DNA of 64,000 nt, taken from the NCBI RefSeq assembly GCF_022758885.1, contig NZ_JALEBH010000002.1, positions 620,001 through 684,000 on the forward strand, written 5' to 3'. Each line of letters starts with the position of its first letter. The first letter of the stretch is position 1. This document shows positions 45,539 through 54,348 of the stretch, in pieces. Both the position numbers and the translations under genes were made by a program. A model generated the notes under the pieces. The model searched no databases. It was not told the DNA's origin and was given only the letters and a program-made list of their open reading frames with translations. Source of the DNA: Sphingobium sp. BYY-5. GTDB taxonomy: Bacteria; Pseudomonadota; Alphaproteobacteria; Sphingomonadales; Sphingomonadaceae.

Positions 45539-48500
45539 TCAGGCCGACACCCGGTCGACCGCCCCATGATCGCTCTGCATGGCATTGAGATATCGCGTGA
45601 TGATCGCGCCAAGCTGGGCCGCATGAACCGGCAACAGCATATCCTGATGGCGACAATCGACATCGTGAATGGTCAGGCTGCCGCCCAGATGGCTGCGCCA
45701 AACTTCGGGCGTATCATGCACGATTGCGTCCGCGCCGTCGCCGCCGCGACTTGCGGCGCGCAGGAAAAGCGCGTTCGCATCGGCATGACCCAGCCGATAG
45801 CGCCGGGCGAGATTGAGATTTTGCAGCGTCACCTCGCGCAACCGGGCGATGAAGTCGGGGATGCTGCCAAACTCCGAACCTAGCGTCGCGGGCAAGGCGC
45901 TGAGATCGGCAACCTCGGCAATACGCTCGGCAAGGGCATCGATACTGTCGGGCATTCCCTTTTCTTCGTTGGGTTCCAGCTTGAGGAAATCCATGGTGGC
46001 CCGGATCAGGACGGCATCTTCCATATCTTCGGGCGCCGCCACGGTGCCAAGGAAAGGGTAGGAGTCGAGCAACGCCAGCAGCGCCACCGTCTCCCCCTCC
46101 TCCCGCAGGCGGGAAGCAAGACCATGCGCGATCAGCCCACCCATCGACCAGCCGACCAGATGATAGGGGCCGGACGATTGCACGGACCGTATCTGATGCA
46201 GATAGCTGGTGATCAGCGCCTCCATGGAGTTTGGTGCGGCGTCGTTCATGAACAGGCCCGCATCCTGAAGCGCATAGATCGGGTGACGCTGCGGCAGATG
46301 CGGCGCCAGCGTCGCGAAGCTCCAGCCCACGCCCAACACCGGATGGATGCAGAAGATCGGCGCGGCATCCCCCTCAGCACGGATCGGCAGCAATTCCCCC
46401 AAGGAGTTGGAAGCCTGTGTGGTCCCATCGAACAGCGGCACCAGCCCGGCGATCGTCGGCACCGAGAATAAATTGCCCAGCGACAGGTCCGCGCCCTTTT
46501 CCGTCAGTGCCGCGATCAGCTGCACCGCGCTCAGGCTGTCGCCACCCAGATCGAAGAAATTGTCGTGAATGCCGACATCCTCTATCCCCAGCACCGTTTT
46601 CCAGACCTCCGCGAGCATCCGTTCCGTTGGCGTCCGGGGTGGCACATGAGCGGAACCTTGCCCCACCAACACCTCAGCCTCCGGACGCGGCAACGCACGC
46701 CGATCCAGCTTGCCATTGGGCGTTCGCGGCAAGGCGTCGAGATAGTGGAACCAGGACGGGATCATCTGAGGCAGCAACATCGTCGAAAGCGAACGGCGCA
46801 GGGAGGCAGTGTCTATGCGCGTTGCTGCATCGCTGGCGACCAGATAAGCCACCAGACGGGCGGACGGCATCGACGTGTCGGCAGTCCTTTCCAACACGAC
46901 CGCGGCCTGGGCAATTCCGGGCTGTCGGAGCAGCGCTGACTCTATCTCCGCCGGTTCGACCCGTACCCCCTTGATCTTCACCTGATCGTCGCACCGGCCA
47001 AGCGTGCTCACCAGCCCTTGCGCATTCCGTACGGCACGATCACCCGTGCGATAGAGCCGCGCACCGCTTTCCCCGGAAAACGCATCCTCAGGAAAACGTT
47101 CGGCGGTAAGGCCTGGCTGGCCGAGATAGCCGGTCGCAACGCCATCCCCGGCGATCGCCAGCTCACCCACCACGCCATCGGGCAATTCGACGCCATAGGG
47201 GTCCAGGATGTGAAGCCGCGTGTTGGCGATAGGATATCCGATCGGCGGTAGAGCCAGGTCCGCCTCCGTGATGCGCTGCGCCGTCGACCAGATGGTCGTC
47301 TCGGTCGGCCCGTAAAGATTGAACAGCGCATGGCCGAGATGGAACAGGCGTTCCGCAAGCTGCGGCGGCAAGGCTTCACCACCGGTCAACAGCAGCAGAC
47401 CGCGCAGCGCCTCCGCCTCGCCCGCGCCCAGCAAGGCTTGCCAGAGGGTCGGCGTGGCTTGCAGGGCGGTTACGCCGTGTCGGCCGATCGCAGCGGCCAG
47501 CAACTTCGGATCGCGCCTTTCCTCACGGGTCGCCACGACGACTGAAGCGGCGCTCACCAGCGGCAGGAGCATTTCCAGCACCGCGATATCGAAGGTCAGC
47601 GTAGTGACCGCCAGCAGCCGCTCGCCGGGACCGAATTCCAGAATCTCGCGCATCGACAGCAGGAGATTGGTAAGGTTGCGATGCGAAACCACCACCCCCT
47701 TGGGGCGTCCGGTCGTCCCCGACGTATAGGTGACATAGGCGGTCCCGTGCGGGACGCTATCGGACTGGCTGTCCACGCTGCCTTGCAGCGCCACTTCTCC
47801 ATCGCTGCCCGCCAGCACCAGCCTTGGCAAGGCGGCGGGAAGGTCGATTTCGCCCTGACCGTCGGTAATCAGCAGCGCCGGCCGCGCATCGTCAAGAATG
47901 GCGTGTACGCGCTCGACCGGCCCGTCGCCGTCGATCGGTAGCCAGGCGGCGCCGCTTCCGGCGATCGCAAGCAACGCCGTGACAATGCGTCGATCGCGAG
48001 GCAGCATCACCGCCACGAGATGACCAGCGCCGATCCCCGCTTCGACCAGCCGGTCGCGCAGGCGCGCCGCATCCGCTGCGAGTCCCGCATAGGAAAGCGC
48101 GCCGAAGGTGTCGATGACCGCAGTGGCGCCGGGACGGTCCAGAACATTGTCGCCAACAAGGGCGGTCACATCCTTGGCCGGCCAGTGACGCACGGCATCC
48201 CCTACCTGCCGGGTCCGACGCAGGCGCTCGTCGGCGTTCATCAGGTCGTGCGTGCCGATCGCGGCCTCCGGCTTCTCGATAAGCGCCGATGTGAGGCGCT
48301 CGACCCGTCCGAGATGCTCATCAAGTTCCGACAGCGTGTAGAGACTGGGATTGGCATCAAAGTCCACCCGCAGCCCCTTCCCGTCCTGCCGGTCGAACAC
48401 GAAGACGGTCAGGTCCTCCATCGCGCCGTTGCTCAGATTATGACTGCGCGTCGGCGCGCCCGCAAAGCGCAATGCGTAATCGAAAGGCTCGATATTCACG

Positions 48501-49561
48501 CTGAAGCGGGCCAGATGCTGGTCCATTTCATAGAAGCCCAGATCCCGCCGCAAATCTTCATAGCGGAACTGCTGGTGGCGCAACGCGCCCTGGATGGCGC
48601 GCCTTGACTGCGCCAGAAGATCGAGGAAGCTGGCTTCCGGAGTAGGCCGAAAGCGCAACGTCACGACATTCGCCGCCAGCCCCGGCACCTGTCGAAGGAT
48701 GCGGGTGGCGCGCCCGGTAAAGGGCATACCCAGCACAAAATCCTGCTGGCCGGTCATCCGGAACAGATAACCGGCAAGGATGGCGGTCAGCCCTTGCGGC
48801 AGAGTGGCGCCATGACTGCGCACCAGGCTGGTCAGTCGCGCGACCGTCTCAGGCGGCATCGTCCACGACCGGCGGATGAAACCACCTTCCGCGCCGTTGT
48901 TCCGCCGATCAAGCCGCATCGAAAGCGTCGGCGCTTCCGGCGCCTCATGCAATTGCTCCAGCCAATAACGCCGGTCGGTCTCGCGGCGCTCGGATGCGCG
49001 ATAGCTCTGCTCCTGCTCCAGCAAGGTGGCGATCGGCAAAAAGCCATGCGGTTCCGGCTCCCGCCCCTCGACAAACGCGGTATAGAGCGTGGCCAGGCGC
49101 GCCGCGATCATGCCGGCTGAAAAGCCGTCCAGCACGATATGGTGGCTGCACTGGAACCACATGAAGCGCTGGGCGTCGAGCTTGAGCAGCGCGCCGATCC
49201 AGAGTGAATCATGCTCAAGGTCGACCCGTTGCAGGACGCGCGCGCGCATCCAGGCGAGCGCCGCAGCTTCGGGATCGGCTTGCGCCGTCATGTCTATTAC
49301 CGGAAATTCGGCGCGAACGGACGGCACCACCTGCTGCATCGGCCCATCGGCGGTCATGAGGATGCGTATGCGCGTCGTCTCCGCCTCCGCGGAAACCTGG
49401 GTGAGCGCACGGACGAACAGATCCGGCTCAATCTCTCCCGTAATCTCCACCGCCTCCGCAATGTTGAAGGTGGAGCCCGGCGGCGCAAGCTGGCTGCCCA
49501 TCCAGAGGCCGCGCTGCGCGGTGGTCAGCGGCAATAATTGATCGGATCGATCCTGCGTCAT
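45539..49561 (-). CDS. Single-module NRPS (C-A-PCP-TE), EntF-like
   Basis: This 1340-residue megasynthase has a condensation domain (about 10-440; HHIVLDG at 140-146), an adenylation domain (about 465-970; YTSGTTGRPKG near 610, NLYGPTETTIW near 740), a carrier domain (phosphopantetheine Ser in LGGDSLS near 1007) and a thioesterase (GWSMGG near 1138, His in CRHQDML). The size and LPLTTAQRGLWMGSQ start resemble EntF. Hand alignment to GrsA gives the pocket code DILQLGLIWK, which I recall as the glycine signature. The ATG at 49561 follows ggggggttcgaa. No EntB/EntE or PKS partner is nearby, so the acyl donor to the C domain is unknown; it may be an acyl-CoA. Confidence 0.93.
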   Translation of the reverse strand: MTQDRSDQLLPLTTAQRGLWMGSQLAPPGSTFNIAEAVEITGEIEPDLFVRALTQVSAEAETTRIRILMTADGPMQQVVPSVRAEFPVIDMTAQADPEAAALAWMRARVLQRVDLEHDSLWIGALLKLDAQRFMWFQCSHHIVLDGFSAGMIAARLATLYTAFVEGREPEPHGFLPIATLLEQEQSYRASERRETDRRYWLEQLHEAPEAPTLSMRLDRRNNGAEGGFIRRSWTMPPETVARLTSLVRSHGATLPQGLTAILAGYLFRMTGQQDFVLGMPFTGRATRILRQVPGLAANVVTLRFRPTPEASFLDLLAQSRRAIQGALRHQQFRYEDLRRDLGFYEMDQHLARFSVNIEPFDYALRFAGAPTRSHNLSNGAMEDLTVFVFDRQDGKGLRVDFDANPSLYTLSELDEHLGRVERLTSALIEKPEAAIGTHDLMNADERLRRTRQVGDAVRHWPAKDVTALVGDNVLDRPGATAVIDTFGALSYAGLAADAARLRDRLVEAGIGAGHLVAVMLPRDRRIVTALLAIAGSGAAWLPIDGDGPVERVHAILDDARPALLITDGQGEIDLPAALPRLVLAGSDGEVALQGSVDSQSDSVPHGTAYVTYTSGTTGRPKGVVVSHRNLTNLLLSMREILEFGPGERLLAVTTLTFDIAVLEMLLPLVSAASVVVATREERRDPKLLAAAIGRHGVTALQATPTLWQALLGAGEAEALRGLLLLTGGEALPPQLAERLFHLGHALFNLYGPTETTIWSTAQRITEADLALPPIGYPIANTRLHILDPYGVELPDGVVGELAIAGDGVATGYLGQPGLTAERFPEDAFSGESGARLYRTGDRAVRNAQGLVSTLGRCDDQVKIKGVRVEPAEIESALLRQPGIAQAAVVLERTADTSMPSARLVAYLVASDAATRIDTASLRRSLSTMLLPQMIPSWFHYLDALPRTPNGKLDRRALPRPEAEVLVGQGSAHVPPRTPTERMLAEVWKTVLGIEDVGIHDNFFDLGGDSLSAVQLIAALTEKGADLSLGNLFSVPTIAGLVPLFDGTTQASNSLGELLPIRAEGDAAPIFCIHPVLGVGWSFATLAPHLPQRHPIYALQDAGLFMNDAAPNSMEALITSYLHQIRSVQSSGPYHLVGWSMGGLIAHGLASRLREEGETVALLALLDSYPFLGTVAAPEDMEDAVLIRATMDFLKLEPNEEKGMPDSIDALAERIAEVADLSALPATLGSEFGSIPDFIARLREVTLQNLNLARRYRLGHADANALFLRAASRGGDGADAIVHDTPEVWRSHLGGSLTIHDVDCRHQDMLLPVHAAQLGAIITRYLNAMQSDHGAVDRVSA

Positions 49562-49603
49562 TTCGAACCCCCCATTTTGGCGCCAGCGGTGGCGCATTGT
49601 GCC

Positions 49604-49813
49604 TCACGAATTAGCTGGTCGAATCTCCGCCGCCTCTTTGTCCGCGCTCGGCAGCGGCGCCTTCTGGTAAATGAGGCTGACGGACCGTTCGGCATGACCG
49701 ATGACGATGGCGACATCATCCAGCGCGGCGGCCGTCGCTTCGCCCCGCAGATAGGCCAGAGATTGAGCGATCCTGCGCGTCATGGAGAGTTGGCGGGACT
49801 TACAGGCCGGCAT
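49604..49813 (-). CDS. Small hypothetical protein between luxI and NRPS
   Basis: This 69-residue ORF begins MPACKSRQLSMTRRIAQSLA and has a central YLRGEATAAALDDVAIVIGH before a charged tail. It starts 5 bases after the luxI stop and ends 42 bases before the NRPS start, in the same direction, so it is likely in the operon. No family is recognised and no signal peptide or membrane helix is seen. An internal ATG at codon 11 is an alternative start; ribosome sites are weak for both. Placement supports a real gene, but spurious coding is possible. Confidence 0.5.
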   Translation of the reverse strand: MPACKSRQLSMTRRIAQSLAYLRGEATAAALDDVAIVIGHAERSVSLIYQKAPLPSADKEAAEIRPANS

Positions 49814-49818
49814 AGCGC

Positions 49819-50445
49819 CTACGCCGCCCGAGCGGCCTGATGGCCGCTGTCGCACACCCTGTAATGGATGCCGATATGCTCCCGAACGGTCGACAATATC
49901 TGTTCGGACACCGGCACATAAGCGCTCGCGACCGGCCAACGCCCAAGCGCATCGGTCTGTCGCAGCATTCGATGTGGCAGACCGGAAGCAGCCAGAGCGC
50001 CCCGGAGCACCCAGAGCGGTGAAATCAGCAGATATCGCTCGATACCGCGCGACAGCGCGAATTCCAGTGATGCGAGAATGAGTTCGCCGGTTACTTTCCT
50101 GCGAAGCGGGGCGGCCAGATCGCGGTCGACGGCGAAGCGCGTATTTTCCCACACATTGTCGGCGTGCGGCAAACCCTCTTCGGGGGCGAGTTCCGGCCAA
50201 AGCGTGTCGGTCATATAGGGGCGCGTGGTGGGAAGGAGGCGCACCATCCCTTTGACCCGCGCCGCATGATCCCGCCACAGCAGATAGACTGCGGCAGGCG
50301 TATCGAACTGATCATATTCCATGTCGTCGAAATGGGGAACCGCCCAACCGGCTCGATCCACAAATTGCTGGTATCGGAAGCGATGCTGGTCGGCGAGCGC
50401 ATCGCCAAACAGATGCGCCGATTGGAGTGTCACCGTCTCGATCAT
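49819..50445 (-). CDS. luxI: LuxI-family acyl-homoserine-lactone synthase
   Basis: The 208-residue enzyme makes an N-acyl-homoserine lactone from S-adenosylmethionine and an acyl carrier. Invariant residues are present: Arg, Phe and Trp in RFRYQQFVDRAGW; Glu, Asp and Asp in MEYDQFD; Arg in GMVRLLPT; Glu and Arg in WENTRFAVD. Length is typical. It heads the operon luxI, small ORF, NRPS, glycosyltransferase, and a lux box with a -35/-10 promoter lies 63 bases upstream, so it should be part of a positive feedback loop. Acyl-chain length cannot be read from the sequence. Confidence 0.94.
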   Translation of the reverse strand: MIETVTLQSAHLFGDALADQHRFRYQQFVDRAGWAVPHFDDMEYDQFDTPAAVYLLWRDHAARVKGMVRLLPTTRPYMTDTLWPELAPEEGLPHADNVWENTRFAVDRDLAAPLRRKVTGELILASLEFALSRGIERYLLISPLWVLRGALAASGLPHRMLRQTDALGRWPVASAYVPVSEQILSTVREHIGIHYRVCDSGHQAARAA

Positions 50446-50481
50446 GATGCAGAAACCTCATCAAGAGATTGTTCTTGCTAC

Positions 50482-50528
50482 ATAATCTTGGCTATACGTC
50501 GCCCCGTCAACTACCAGATCTGGTGGGT
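50482..50528 (-). promoter_or_regulatory. luxI: lux box and promoter of the luxI-NRPS operon
   Basis: On the minus strand the 20-base element 50528-50509 reads acccaccagatctggtagtt, with a perfect accagatctggt core. It is very like the ACCTGCCAGTTCTGGCAGGT type of lux/las box. Its edge overlaps a -35 TTGACG (50510-50505), followed after 17 bases by a -10 GATTAT (50487-50482). A box abutting -35 is the usual layout for activation by LuxR-type proteins. The start codon of luxI is 36 bases past the -10. Confidence 0.85.
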
Positions 50529-50634
50529 TTGACTCAAAGGCGACTAAGCCGAGGCTTCCGACAGCCGTATTTTTCACATCAGCCTCGGTGTGGCGCTGTT
50601 CCCCCCAAATACATCTACGGGTTAGTCGCCATCG

Positions 50635-50825
50635 TCACACAGGAAGACCTTCGACGATGACCACGCGCCAGTCCGCTGCGTCCTTCCTGAATGCAATTGC
50701 TTCCTGATAGGCCGGACTCTCGTACCAGGCTTGGGCGTCTTCGAAGTCGGGAACTGCAGCATCACGATACCGTCTGGATTAGCGCCCTCGGGCGCTTCGG
50801 AGCGCCCATAGACGACCTCGGTCAA
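50635..50825 (-). pseudogene. DUF1330-family protein, truncated and frameshifted
   Basis: The minus strand reads TEVVYGRSEAPEGANPDG, IVMLQFP, then after a 1-base deletion FEDAQAWYESPAYQEA, IAFRKDAADWRVVIVEGLPV and a TGA. This is the C-terminal two thirds of a DUF1330 (dimeric alpha/beta barrel) protein. The N-terminus is missing. It is a dead remnant between the quorum-sensing operon and the molybdenum-enzyme operon. A 7-base inverted repeat, ccgaggc with gcctcgg, lies beside it at 50549-50588. Confidence 0.75.
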
Positions 50826-50886
50826 AGATTCTATCGCGAGAAGCTAGCGCAGTATATGTCTCGAGTAGCGCGGCGCTCCGAGCCTC

Positions 50887-53082
50887 TCAGCCCCGCAGCC
50901 CGGCACTGCTGGCCTGCGATCCAGCGAGGATCGGCAGCGCTCTGATCGGCTTTCCGGTCAGCGCCAGTATCGCATTGGCGACGGCGGGCGCGATCGACGC
51001 GACCCCGGGCTCACCCATGCCGGTGGGCTTATTGCGAGACGCGATGATATGTGTTTCGACGTGCGGCATCTCGTTCATGCGCACCACCGGATAGCTGTCG
51101 AAATTGGTCTCCTGGACGATCCCGTCCTTGAGCGTCACGGCACCGAACAACGCTGCCGAAAGCCCGAACCCGATGCCGCCCTCCATTTGCGCGGCGATCT
51201 GGTCGGGCGCGACCGCGATGCCGCAATCAACGACGGCGATGACCCGGCGCACAACCGGACGACCGTTGTCGAGCCGGACTTCCGCAACCTGCCCGACGAG
51301 CGTGCCGAACGCCTCATGGACCGCCATCCCGCGCGCCCAGCCCCTCTCGATCGGCGTATCCCAGCCGGCCTCCCGACGCAGCCTGTCGAGTAGCGCCAGC
51401 CGGCGCTGGTCTTTCGCCTGGCGGTAGAGCGCGCGCCGGTAATCGGCGGGATCGCGCCCGGCACGCCGCGCGAGTTGATCGATGACATGCTCCATCACCA
51501 TAGCGGTGTGCGAATGGCCGACCGATCGCCAGAACTGGACGGGAACCGGAAAGGAAGGCGTGAAGATCTTTCCATCGACCGTGGACGCCATCGAAAAATA
51601 AGGCGAATCCGTAATTCCCTCGGTCGCCAGGAAATTCGGTCCTGCCGGCAGTAATGACTGACACACGCTGTGGAACCGCCACCGGGCCGGAAAGCCATTA
51701 GAGCCAAGTTGCACCCATACGCGATGATGCGACATCGGCCGATAGTAGCCGGTCGCCATCTCGTCCTCGCGCGTCCACATCAGCTTGACAGGTCGGCCAT
51801 CGGTGCGCTTGGCGATACGCACGCATTCGACGACATAGTCCGATGAAAAGAGGCCGCGACGGCCGAATGATCCGCCGGCAGGGACGACCTCGATATCGAC
51901 TTTGCCGGGAATAGTTCGTGCGGTTAGCGCGGCCTGGACCTGGTCGACGGTGACGAGATGCGCGCCTGAGGTGATCGCCACATCCCAGCCATCGACCCGG
52001 GCGACGCAGTCCATCGTCTCCATCGGTGCGTGGGCGAGATAGGGAAAGTCGAAAGCAAATTCGGCAACGTCACCGGTGAAAGGGGTTTCGGGATCATCGC
52101 CTTTCATCGCGAAATCGCCCGAATCGATATCGCCGCGCCCGGCCGCGATGTCGTGATACCAGCGGACGAGATCGGCGGTGGACCGCTTCTCGGCTGCGCT
52201 GTCGTCCCATTCGATACGAAGCGCATCGCGCCCACGGCGCGCGGCGACGGTGGTCTGCGCGACTACCGCGACTCCGGTCTCGATCGCGAAGACGTCAACG
52301 ACGCCCTTGATCTTGCGCGCGTCGCTGTCGTCGAACCGCGCGAGCCGGCCGCCGAAGCGCGGACTGTGCGCGACCATCGCGACCAGAATTCCGGGTCGCT
52401 GGATGTCCTGGGCATAGACCTGCGCGCCGGTGCTCTTGGGCAGGCTGTCCTTGCGCCGAACGCGATCGGTGCCGACGAGGCGATAGTCCTCGGGCCGCTT
52501 GAGGATTGGTTCCTGCGGCGGGGTCTGGCGGGCGGCGTCGCCAAGCAGTTGTGTGAAGGTCGCCGACCGGCGCGAGCCGGGATGCGAGACAATGCCGTCG
52601 CGGACCTCGATCTGGCTGTGCAGGACCTGCCAGCGCAGCGCGGCCGCGGCGACGAACATGGCACGGGCGCCGGCGCCGGCGGTCCGCATCGCATCGAAGT
52701 TGGAAGCGATCGCGTTCGATCCCGCGGTCATCTGGATGCCATAGGCCCGGAAATTGCCGCGCGAGTCGATCACCCTGACGCGATCCCAGTCCGCGTCGAG
52801 TTCCTCGGCGATCAGCGCGGCGAGGCCGGCATGGATGCCCTGGCCGATCTCTTGCTGCTTGTTGACGATCGTCACCCACCCGTCGGGCGCGAAACGGATG
52901 AAAGGACCGAAGGCGCTCGGTTCGGGATCGGTGCCGCCACCGCTCAGCAAGGCGCCGCCGACGTCCATCGGATGGGTGACGCCATAGCCCACGATCAGCG
53001 CACCGCCGACCAACGTCCCGCCCAGGATCATTCGGCGGCGCGTCATACGGAAACGGCGGCCCGGCGCCTCTTGCTCGGTCAT
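50887..53082 (-). CDS. Molybdopterin-dependent oxidoreductase, large subunit (IorB-like)
   Basis: This 731-residue subunit carries the molybdenum cofactor and oxidises an aldehyde or N-heteroaromatic compound by hydroxylation. A twin-arginine-type signal (MTRRRMILGG) sits at the N-terminus, as in periplasmic isoquinoline 1-oxidoreductases and aldehyde dehydrogenases of this class. Cofactor-binding stretches include EIGQGIHAGLAALIAEEL, PAGGSFGRRGLFSSDYVVE, RAYGIQMTAGSNAI and the catalytic Glu in GMGEPGVASIAPAVANA. A diheme cytochrome c and a 2Fe-2S subunit are encoded just upstream in the same direction. The actual substrate is unknown. Confidence 0.9.
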   Translation of the reverse strand: MTEQEAPGRRFRMTRRRMILGGTLVGGALIVGYGVTHPMDVGGALLSGGGTDPEPSAFGPFIRFAPDGWVTIVNKQQEIGQGIHAGLAALIAEELDADWDRVRVIDSRGNFRAYGIQMTAGSNAIASNFDAMRTAGAGARAMFVAAAALRWQVLHSQIEVRDGIVSHPGSRRSATFTQLLGDAARQTPPQEPILKRPEDYRLVGTDRVRRKDSLPKSTGAQVYAQDIQRPGILVAMVAHSPRFGGRLARFDDSDARKIKGVVDVFAIETGVAVVAQTTVAARRGRDALRIEWDDSAAEKRSTADLVRWYHDIAAGRGDIDSGDFAMKGDDPETPFTGDVAEFAFDFPYLAHAPMETMDCVARVDGWDVAITSGAHLVTVDQVQAALTARTIPGKVDIEVVPAGGSFGRRGLFSSDYVVECVRIAKRTDGRPVKLMWTREDEMATGYYRPMSHHRVWVQLGSNGFPARWRFHSVCQSLLPAGPNFLATEGITDSPYFSMASTVDGKIFTPSFPVPVQFWRSVGHSHTAMVMEHVIDQLARRAGRDPADYRRALYRQAKDQRRLALLDRLRREAGWDTPIERGWARGMAVHEAFGTLVGQVAEVRLDNGRPVVRRVIAVVDCGIAVAPDQIAAQMEGGIGFGLSAALFGAVTLKDGIVQETNFDSYPVVRMNEMPHVETHIIASRNKPTGMGEPGVASIAPAVANAILALTGKPIRALPILAGSQASSAGLRG

Positions 53083-53107
53083 GCCCGGCTCCTTGTGCGA
53101 GGACTGG

Positions 53108-53794
53108 TCAGGCGGGGCATTGCGCGCCCGTCTCGATCCAGGATTTGATGAGATTCCCGAACTGGTTCTGCGTGCCCGGTGCCGGCGTGCGCTTGTCCCC
53201 TGGATGCCAGGCCCAGCCGACCAGTCCGTCCTGCGCCATGTGATGCAGCAGTTGCTCGCGGGTCATATGCGAGCGGGCGGGATCGAGCAGTTGCCGGCAG
53301 ATGTCGCCAAGGCTCTTGCCCTGCCAGGCCATTTCGAGCGGAGCGAGCGCCCACTTCGGATTGCCCGGAACGCCCGACGCCTGAGCATTCTGTGCATGAT
53401 GACAGGTCGTGCAGCGCAATGTCGGGAGGCCATGTCCGTCCTCGCCACGCAGCACCGCGGGGCTGTGGGGGCGCATTTCATCGGTCTGGGTCGGACGGTC
53501 GCTGCGCGGGTGGCAATTGAGGCAACGCGGGTGCTGGATCACGCGGCCGGCTTCCTCGAACAGCGCCACCGAGCGCTCGGCCGGGTCGGCAATGGCGGCG
53601 AAGTCCGAGACCGGGCGAAGGTCGACCCGCTGGGCCGATGTGCGAACCGATGGCAGTGGCTCACCCTGCGGCAATGCCCGCGGGCGCAGAGCGGTCGCGG
53701 CCAGCAGGACTATGGCGGCGAGCGTCAGCGCGAGGATCAGCAGGCATCCGAACCGCCGACGACGCGGCTCGTGGCGAGGCCGGCGCCATCTCAT
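53108..53794 (-). CDS. Membrane-anchored diheme cytochrome c
   Basis: The 228-residue protein has an N-terminal membrane anchor ([20 protein letters not shown]) and two CxxCH heme sites, CLNCH near residue 92 and CTTCH near residue 128. It would accept electrons from the 2Fe-2S subunit and pass them to the respiratory chain. It overlaps the 2Fe-2S gene by 4 bases (ATGA) and lies 25 bases before the large subunit. No FAD subunit gene is present, which fits the IorAB-type enzyme with a cytochrome partner. Confidence 0.88.
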   Translation of the reverse strand: MRWRRPRHEPRRRRFGCLLILALTLAAIVLLAATALRPRALPQGEPLPSVRTSAQRVDLRPVSDFAAIADPAERSVALFEEAGRVIQHPRCLNCHPRSDRPTQTDEMRPHSPAVLRGEDGHGLPTLRCTTCHHAQNAQASGVPGNPKWALAPLEMAWQGKSLGDICRQLLDPARSHMTREQLLHHMAQDGLVGWAWHPGDKRTPAPGTQNQFGNLIKSWIETGAQCPA

Positions 53795-54264
53795 GCGCCC
53801 GCACTCCCGTTCTCCCTGGCGGCGGCGTCGTGGATCGCTGCGCGGATGCGGTTATAGGTGGCGCAGCGGCAGATATTGCCGCTCATGGCCTGGTCGATGT
53901 CCGCGTCCGACGGCGCAGGAATTGTCCGCAGCAGCGCGAGTGCGCTCATGATCTGGCCCGACTGGCAGAAGCCGCACTGCGGCACGTCGCGCGCGACCCA
54001 GGCGTTACGAAGCGCGTCGGCCTGCGGGCCGCTGATTGCTTCGATGGTCGTGATCCGGGCCGCTCCCACGGCTTCTAGCGGCAGCGAGCATGAGCGCACC
54101 GGCTTGCCATCGAGATGCACGGTGCAGGCGCCGCACTGGGCGGCGCCGCAACCATATTTGGTCCCGACCAGCCCCAGCGTATCACGCAGGACCCAGAGCA
54201 GCGGCGTATCGCCGTCGTCTTCGACGCGATGCGCGCGGCCATTGACGGAAAGAGCAAAAGTCAT
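53791..54264 (-). CDS. 2Fe-2S subunit of molybdenum hydroxylase (IorA-like)
   Basis: The 157-residue protein has two iron-sulfur sites: a plant-ferredoxin type, [15 protein letters not shown] with a later Cys in RSCSLPL, and the C-terminal helical type, CGFCQSGQ with [13 protein letters not shown]. It hands electrons from the molybdenum centre to the cytochrome. The ATG at 54264 gives the usual [14 protein letters not shown] start; an upstream frame to 54339 is rejected. It begins the tightly linked three-gene enzyme set. Confidence 0.93.
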   Translation of the reverse strand: MTFALSVNGRAHRVEDDGDTPLLWVLRDTLGLVGTKYGCGAAQCGACTVHLDGKPVRSCSLPLEAVGAARITTIEAISGPQADALRNAWVARDVPQCGFCQSGQIMSALALLRTIPAPSDADIDQAMSGNICRCATYNRIRAAIHDAAARENGSAGA

Positions 54265-54348
54265 CGACCTGAACCTATCTTTCGCCGCGCGCCCTGCAAA
54301 CGCCCGATCCTTCAGAAAACCTGCCCGATTCTGCGGCAAGTGCGTCGT

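Noticed and set aside
49604..50278. 224-codon version of the small ORF, running back through luxI
   Set aside because: The first two thirds is an out-of-frame reading of luxI; only the last 69 codons are kept.
45539..50445. Catecholate siderophore cluster because of the EntF-like NRPS
   Set aside because: No entA/B/C/E-type genes are in the window, the pocket reads glycine not serine, and the operon is tied to luxI rather than to an iron box.
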